Source of the DNA: Prevotella sp.
Lineage (GTDB): Bacteria; Bacteroidota; Bacteroidia; Bacteroidales; Dysgonomonadaceae
Reading direction: 5' to 3'
Length of the DNA stretch: 64,000 bases
Assembly (NCBI GenBank): GCA_031285625.1
Contig: JAITVV010000092.1
Span: forward strand, 62,001 to 126,000
Under the pieces are notes generated by a model. The model was not told the origin of the DNA. It saw only the letters and a list, made by a program, of their open reading frames with translations, and ran no database searches. Positions 63,951 through 64,000 of the stretch are shown piece by piece (within the stretch, counting starts at the first letter, position 1; each line of letters opens with the position of its first letter). The translations under genes and the position numbers were made by a program.

Positions 63951-64000
63951 ATGAGTAAGCAGTTTTCAGAGTATAATCGATTTAACTTATCTGATATCAA
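63951..64000 (+). CDS. ileS: Isoleucyl-tRNA synthetase, first 16 codons
   Basis: The ATG at 63951 opens MSKQFSEYNRFNLSDI, which runs off the window. This N terminus closely resembles that of Bacteroidales IleS (MSKKFAEYSQFDLS-like), so the gene is very probably ileS. Only 50 bases are visible, so the call rests on that resemblance and on the promoter box just upstream. Confidence 0.65.
   Translation, partial: MSKQFSEYNRFNLSDI

Overview
The window looks like a chromosomal segment of an AT-rich member of the Bacteroidota, most likely the order Bacteroidales and possibly close to Dysgonomonas or Parabacteroides. Three things support this. Promoters follow the Bacteroidota -7 form TAnnTTTG. There are several TonB-dependent receptors and a BtuB-BtuG-type cobalamin cluster. 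SecD and SecF are fused, and the N terminus of IleS (right edge) matches the Bacteroides form. The genus is inferred from general resemblance, not from a search. No rRNA, tRNA, CRISPR array, transposase or prophage was seen.

Layout. 1-5.4 kb: end of secDF, an acyl-CoA synthetase with an XRE-cupin regulator, and an S4-type pseudouridine synthase. 5.9-10.7 kb: a cobalamin riboswitch followed by a BtuB-like receptor, a BtuG-like propeller lipoprotein and a BtuF-like binding protein. 10.7-15 kb: a small secreted protein, a permuted papain-fold enzyme in an operon with a second TonB receptor, and an acidic protein of unknown function. 15.2-22.2 kb: a three-gene biotin-dependent acyl-CoA carboxylase operon, a frameshifted lipoprotein gene, a secreted EEP-family hydrolase and a succinyl-CoA:acetate CoA-transferase. 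Together with B12 uptake this fits succinate/propionate metabolism through methylmalonyl-CoA.

22.3-33.7 kb is an accessory surface locus. Three tandem paralogous HTH regulators face, across a 768-base AT-rich gap, a duplicated two-gene module: a small secreted protein with a VTIGS-type N terminus plus a large propeller/Ig-like protein. A 389-residue protein at 57.4 kb is built from the N-terminal domain of the small proteins and the C-terminal domain of the largest one. 33.8-42 kb holds a second RluA-type enzyme, a TPR protein, CorA, a phosphoethanolamine-transferase-like protein and a tricorn-type protease.

42-52.4 kb is the most intriguing part, an NAD/ADP-ribose-themed island. It has a microbial PARG-like glycohydrolase, a methyltransferase fused to two degenerate ADP-ribose-pyrophosphatase-like Nudix domains, a probable receptor-PnuC-NadR nicotinamide riboside salvage operon, a divergent adenylosuccinate-synthetase homologue and a von Willebrand A protein. 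The outermost genes, PARG-like and vWA, 9 kb apart, are each preceded by a pair of the same 21-bp palindrome (TTTGCGTA-N5-TACGCAAA). A macrodomain gene at 61.2 kb shares a different upstream element with the methyltransferase-Nudix gene. 52.6-64 kb is mostly core: rdgB, an aminotransferase, fabD, rmlD, prfC, a lipopolysaccharide-kinase-like protein, a two-component system and the start of ileS.
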